Source: Lawsonibacter sp. (lineage in GTDB: Bacteria > Bacillota > Clostridia > Oscillospirales > Oscillospiraceae). From it: DNA of 9,432 bases. The notes under the pieces are model-generated. The model made no database searches, was not told where the DNA came from, and saw only the letters and a list, made by a program, of their open reading frames with translations. Made by a program: the position numbers and the translations under genes. The stretch is from contig JAAWNI010000078.1 of assembly GCA_022798855.1 (NCBI GenBank), forward strand, positions 1 through 9,432, read 5' to 3'. Positions 7,133 to 9,432 of the stretch are shown here, one piece after another; positions within the stretch are counted from its first letter, which is position 1, and every line of letters begins with the position of its first letter.

Positions 7133-7573
7133 TCAGTTTTCGGGAATAGGGATTGCTTTACGGACAAAGTAGGTCCCCAGCTCCACCGAGGTCTGGGAGT
7201 CGCCATACTGCTTGATGGCGGCCAGCAGCTGGTCCAGCTGGTGGGTGTCCTTCACGGCGAAACGCAGCAGGGCGTTCAGCTTGCCCACAAGATGGTGGTG
7301 GGCGGTGATGGCGGGGTGCTCCTGGCAGAACTGGCAGAACTGGTTGTATTTATCAGGAAAAATGGCTACCAGGATGAACCCGGTCAGATTGCAGTCCAGA
7401 AGCGTGCGGTCGACATGGATGGAGAAGCTCTGAATAACGCCCTTGTCCTCCATCCTCCGGATGCGCTCGGAGACGGCGGGGGCGGTGAGCCCCACCCTGT
7501 CCCCGATAGCCTTTAGGGTGGTGCGGCTGTCCCCCTGAAGCAGATTCAAAATTTGATAGTCTGTCCGATCCAT
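7133..7573 (-). CDS. Lrp/AsnC family transcriptional regulator
   Basis: This 146-residue protein matches the Lrp/AsnC plan. The N-terminal winged helix (about 2-60) opens with MDRTDYQILNLLQGDSRTT, and its helix-turn-helix is KAIGDRVGLTAPAVSERIRRME. The C-terminal RAM ligand-binding domain covers about 65-142. These proteins form octamers or higher assemblies, bind DNA over long stretches and respond to amino acids or related metabolites. The start is ATG at 7573-7571, with GAGAGGGA seven bases upstream overlapping the end of hutI. Only 13 bases separate it from hutI, so it is probably the last gene of the hut operon. This suggests control of histidine breakdown, although hut regulators in other bacteria are typically HutC (GntR) or the RNA-binding HutP. 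The regulatory link is inferred. Confidence 0.92.
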   Translation of the reverse strand: MDRTDYQILNLLQGDSRTTLKAIGDRVGLTAPAVSERIRRMEDKGVIQSFSIHVDRTLLDCNLTGFILVAIFPDKYNQFCQFCQEHPAITAHHHLVGKLNALLRFAVKDTHQLDQLLAAIKQYGDSQTSVELGTYFVRKAIPIPEN

Positions 7574-7586
7574 ATTTTTGTCCCTC

Positions 7587-8804
7587 TCAGACCACGGCGC
7601 CCTTCTTGATGACGGTTTGTGCCAGGTTGCTGCCCATGCGGTAGCAGATGTAGTCCAGGTCGGGGGCGTCCCAGATTACCAAATCGCCCTGTTTGCCCGG
7701 CTCCACAGAGCCCACCTTGCCCGCCATGTCGATGGCGGCGGCGGCGTTGAGGGTGACGGCGGTAAGGACCTCCTCCGGAGTCAGCTTGTACTTGAGGCAG
7801 CCCAGGTTGATGACGAACTGGAGGTTCAGGCAGGGGCAGGAGCCGGGGTTGAAGTCGGTGGCCATGGCCACGGGGACGCCGGCGTCCACCATGTCCCGGG
7901 CGGGGGCGAAGACGGCCCCCAGGTAGAAGCTGGTGGCGGGGAGAAGGCAGGCAATCACGCCCCCCTTGGCCATGCTGGCGATGCCCTCGGGGGGGCAGAC
8001 GATGAGGTGCTCGGCGGAGATGGCCCCGATCTCGCCGGCCAGCTGGGAGCCGCCGATGGCTTCGATCTCGTCGGCGTGGATCTTGGGCCGCAGGCCGTAT
8101 TTCAGGCCGGCTTCCAGCACCTGGCGGGACTCCTCCGTGGTGAAGGTGTCGGCTTCGCAGAACACGTCGCAGTATTTGGCGATGCCCTGTTCCTTCACCT
8201 TGGGCATCATCTCCTCGCAGACCAGCCGGATGTACTCCGCCCGGTTGGCCTTGTACTCGGCGGGCACCAGATGGGCCCCCATAAAGGTGGCCACGATGTC
8301 CATGGGGTGGCGGTCGTTGAGGTTTTTGATCACTTGCAGGGCTTTCAGCTCATGCTCAGTGGCCAGGCCGTAGCCGCTCTTGGCCTCGCAGGTGGTGACG
8401 CCAAAGCCCATCATCTCGTCCAGAGCCCGGGCGGCCTTCTGGGCCAGCTCTTCCTCGGTGGCCTGGCGGGTGGCGTTGGTGGTGGACTGAATGCCGCCCC
8501 CGGCGTTCTGGATCTCCAGATAGGTCTTGCCGTGGAGCTTCAAGCCCAACTCGTTCTGCCGCCAGCCGCCGAAAATCAGGTGGGTGTGGGCGTCCACCAG
8601 GCCGGGGGTGGCCAGCTTGCCCTGGGCGTCGATGGACCCATCCGCCGCCGGGGCGGGGCCGGCCCCCACCTGGGTGATGACGCCGTCCTCCATCAGGACC
8701 CAGGCGTCCTTGAGGATTTGGATTTCCCCCTGCTCCGGGCCCTTTCTGGGGCCGGAACCACGGGGGGTGGCCAGCATGCCGATGTTGGTGACAATGGTTT
8801 TCAT
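7587..8804 (-). CDS. hutI: Imidazolonepropionase (histidine degradation)
   Basis: HutI hydrolyses 4-imidazolone-5-propionate to N-formimino-L-glutamate, the third step of histidine degradation, in the cytoplasm. The 405-residue length is normal for the family, and the amidohydrolase metal site is visible: DAHTHLIF with His73 and His75, His243 in KIHADEIE, and Asp317 in TDFNPGS. GAHLVP (His178) and AEHL (His266) are further conserved segments, and the N- and C-terminal strands (VDAHTH, GKQGDLVIWD) make up the usual composite beta sandwich. I chose ATG 8804 because AAGGAG lies six bases upstream. The open frame runs back to 8876 but only through non-coding sequence. It lies downstream of hutU on the same strand and 13 bases before the Lrp/AsnC gene. 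All key residues look intact. Confidence 0.96.
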   Translation of the reverse strand: MKTIVTNIGMLATPRGSGPRKGPEQGEIQILKDAWVLMEDGVITQVGAGPAPAADGSIDAQGKLATPGLVDAHTHLIFGGWRQNELGLKLHGKTYLEIQNAGGGIQSTTNATRQATEEELAQKAARALDEMMGFGVTTCEAKSGYGLATEHELKALQVIKNLNDRHPMDIVATFMGAHLVPAEYKANRAEYIRLVCEEMMPKVKEQGIAKYCDVFCEADTFTTEESRQVLEAGLKYGLRPKIHADEIEAIGGSQLAGEIGAISAEHLIVCPPEGIASMAKGGVIACLLPATSFYLGAVFAPARDMVDAGVPVAMATDFNPGSCPCLNLQFVINLGCLKYKLTPEEVLTAVTLNAAAAIDMAGKVGSVEPGKQGDLVIWDAPDLDYICYRMGSNLAQTVIKKGAVV

Positions 8805-8874
8805 GTTGTTCTCCTTTCGGTGATAGGGTACAAACGTGATGCAGAGCCCTTGCCCTACAGGATGGAAGTTTTCC

Positions 8875-8908
8875 AAAAGAGGGGACGTCGTGGGACGCCC
8901 CCTCTTTT
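8875..8908 (-). terminator. Terminator-like hairpin between hutU and hutI (possible attenuator)
   Basis: A 15-base stem pairs AAAAGAGGGGACGTC (8875-8889) with GACGCCCCCTCTTTT (8894-8908) around the loop GTGG, with one mismatch. Read on the minus strand it ends in TTTT, like an intrinsic terminator. It lies about 110 bases after the hutU stop and 70 bases before hutI. It could partly end hutU transcription and lower hutI and regulator expression. I find no good sigma-A promoter between it and hutI. Confidence 0.6.
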
Positions 8909-8923
8909 CGTGGTTTATTCGGC

Positions 8924-8998
8924 GTAGGGCGCGACGACTCGGCGCGCCGTAACAAAGGAATCTGCCAATTGCGGCGGGCCGGGGTCGTCCCGCCCTAC
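8924..8998. repeat. Imperfect inverted-repeat element in the hutU-hutI gap (MITE/REP-like)
   Basis: Two GC-rich arms of about 26 bases face each other: 8924-8949 starts GTAGGGCGCGACGAC, and the complement of 8973-8998 starts GTAGGGCGGGACGAC. They match with a few mismatches and a one-base gap. An AT-richer centre of about 23 bases (8950-8972) separates them. Another GTAGGGC lies on the minus strand at 8852-8858, on the far side of the hairpin at 8875-8908. There is no coding potential. The look is that of a small dispersed non-coding element; whether it recurs in this genome cannot be seen here. Confidence 0.6.
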
Positions 8999-9017
8999 TG
9001 TTGATATTTTGCTATAA

Positions 9018-9432
9018 TCAGCCCTGGATGCTCTTGAGCGCCTCAGCAATGACGGCGTCGTCAGCGAGGTAGGGCATGGTGATGTGGTCCTGGCCCTTGT
9101 ACATCTCGTTGTACTCGGCCACGGTGGACATGGAGTTGGGGTTGCCCGCCCAGTTGCGGCGGGAGACGCCCACCATGGTGTCCCAGGGCATGGACATGCG
9201 CAGGATGGTATCCACCCGCTCGGAGCCGTCCAGCACCATGCCGAAGCCGCCGTTGATGGCCTTGCCGATGCCGGTGCCGCCGCCGTTGTGCAGGGCGATC
9301 AGGCTCATGCCCCGAGCGGCGTTGCCGGCGTAGCACTGGGTGGCCATCTCGGCCATGATGTTGGAGCCGTCCTTGATGTTGGAGGTCTCACGGAAGGGGG
9401 AGTCGGTTCCGCCGGTGTCGTGGTGGTCGCGG
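9018..9432 (-). CDS. hutU: Urocanate hydratase (urocanase), C-terminal part only
   Basis: Only the last 137 codons and the TGA stop are in the window; the gene enters from the right edge on the minus strand, so its start and NAD-binding core are not visible. Urocanase converts urocanate to 4-imidazolone-5-propionate, the substrate of HutI. The identity rests on the fragment near the edge (RDHHDTGGTDSPFRET, then KDGSN), which parallels the RDH-SGS-SP-RET segment of urocanases, and on SLIALHNGGGTGIGKAINGG, the equivalent of the family's glycine-rich LHHGGG stretch. The tail has RMSMPWDTMVGVSRRNWAGN. Cofactor is tightly bound NAD+. The fragment is intact in frame. It is followed by a 213-base gap and then hutI, consistent with a hut operon transcribed leftwards. 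Genes for the earlier step (histidine ammonia-lyase) and for formiminoglutamate use may lie beyond the edge. Confidence 0.93.
   Translation of the reverse strand, partial: RDHHDTGGTDSPFRETSNIKDGSNIMAEMATQCYAGNAARGMSLIALHNGGGTGIGKAINGGFGMVLDGSERVDTILRMSMPWDTMVGVSRRNWAGNPNSMSTVAEYNEMYKGQDHITMPYLADDAVIAEALKSIQG

Noticed and set aside
7578..8927. Long open frame on the plus strand (449 codons) opposite hutI
   Set aside because: It mirrors hutI codons, is rich in Gly/Val/His/Asp as expected from the antisense of a GC-rich gene, and shows no family motif. hutI on the minus strand has clear catalytic residues and a ribosome site.
9001..9018. TATAAT at 9013-9018 as a plus-strand promoter
   Set aside because: The only TTGATA is six bases away, no -35 box lies at the right distance, and it would drive transcription antisense to hutU.

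Overview
The window looks like chromosomal DNA from a GC-rich, Gram-positive anaerobe of the Clostridia. A gut Oscillospiraceae-type organism is my inference. The grounds are strong AGGAGG-like ribosome sites, sigma-A promoters in AT-rich gaps between GC-rich genes, a lipoprotein-anchored binding protein, and hybrid histidine kinase and MepA-type MATE families typical of these bacteria. No phage, transposase, CRISPR or plasmid gene is visible.

Layout, left to right. (1) 1-196 is an AT-rich gap, followed by a small cysteine hydrolase of the permuted NlpC/P60 (YiiX/YaeF-like) type at 197-730. (2) A tRNA-Gly(GCC) at 802-877 has its own near-consensus promoter and a strong intrinsic terminator. 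(3) A self-contained two-gene unit follows: a consensus promoter, a roughly 125-nt leader, a membrane-bound hybrid histidine kinase (1217-3760), then four bases later a solute-binding lipoprotein (3765-5069), then a terminator. No transporter permease and no DNA-binding response regulator accompanies it. (4) A consensus promoter drives a MATE efflux pump (5223-6620) and a MarR repressor (6633-7052), probably a self-regulated drug-response operon. (5) A perfect inverted repeat separates this from a convergent histidine-degradation operon on the minus strand: hutU (3' part only, entering from the right edge), hutI, and an Lrp/AsnC regulator.

In the last unit, urocanate hydratase makes imidazolonepropionate and HutI opens its ring to N-formimino-L-glutamate. 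The Lrp/AsnC protein is placed to sense an amino acid in this route. The hutU-hutI gap is unusual: it holds a terminator-like hairpin and an imperfect inverted repeat that looks like a small dispersed element. The most interesting unit is the kinase plus binding-lipoprotein pair, which reads as a ligand-sensing device rather than an import system. The rest belongs to recognisable families, and I see no clearly new class of system.
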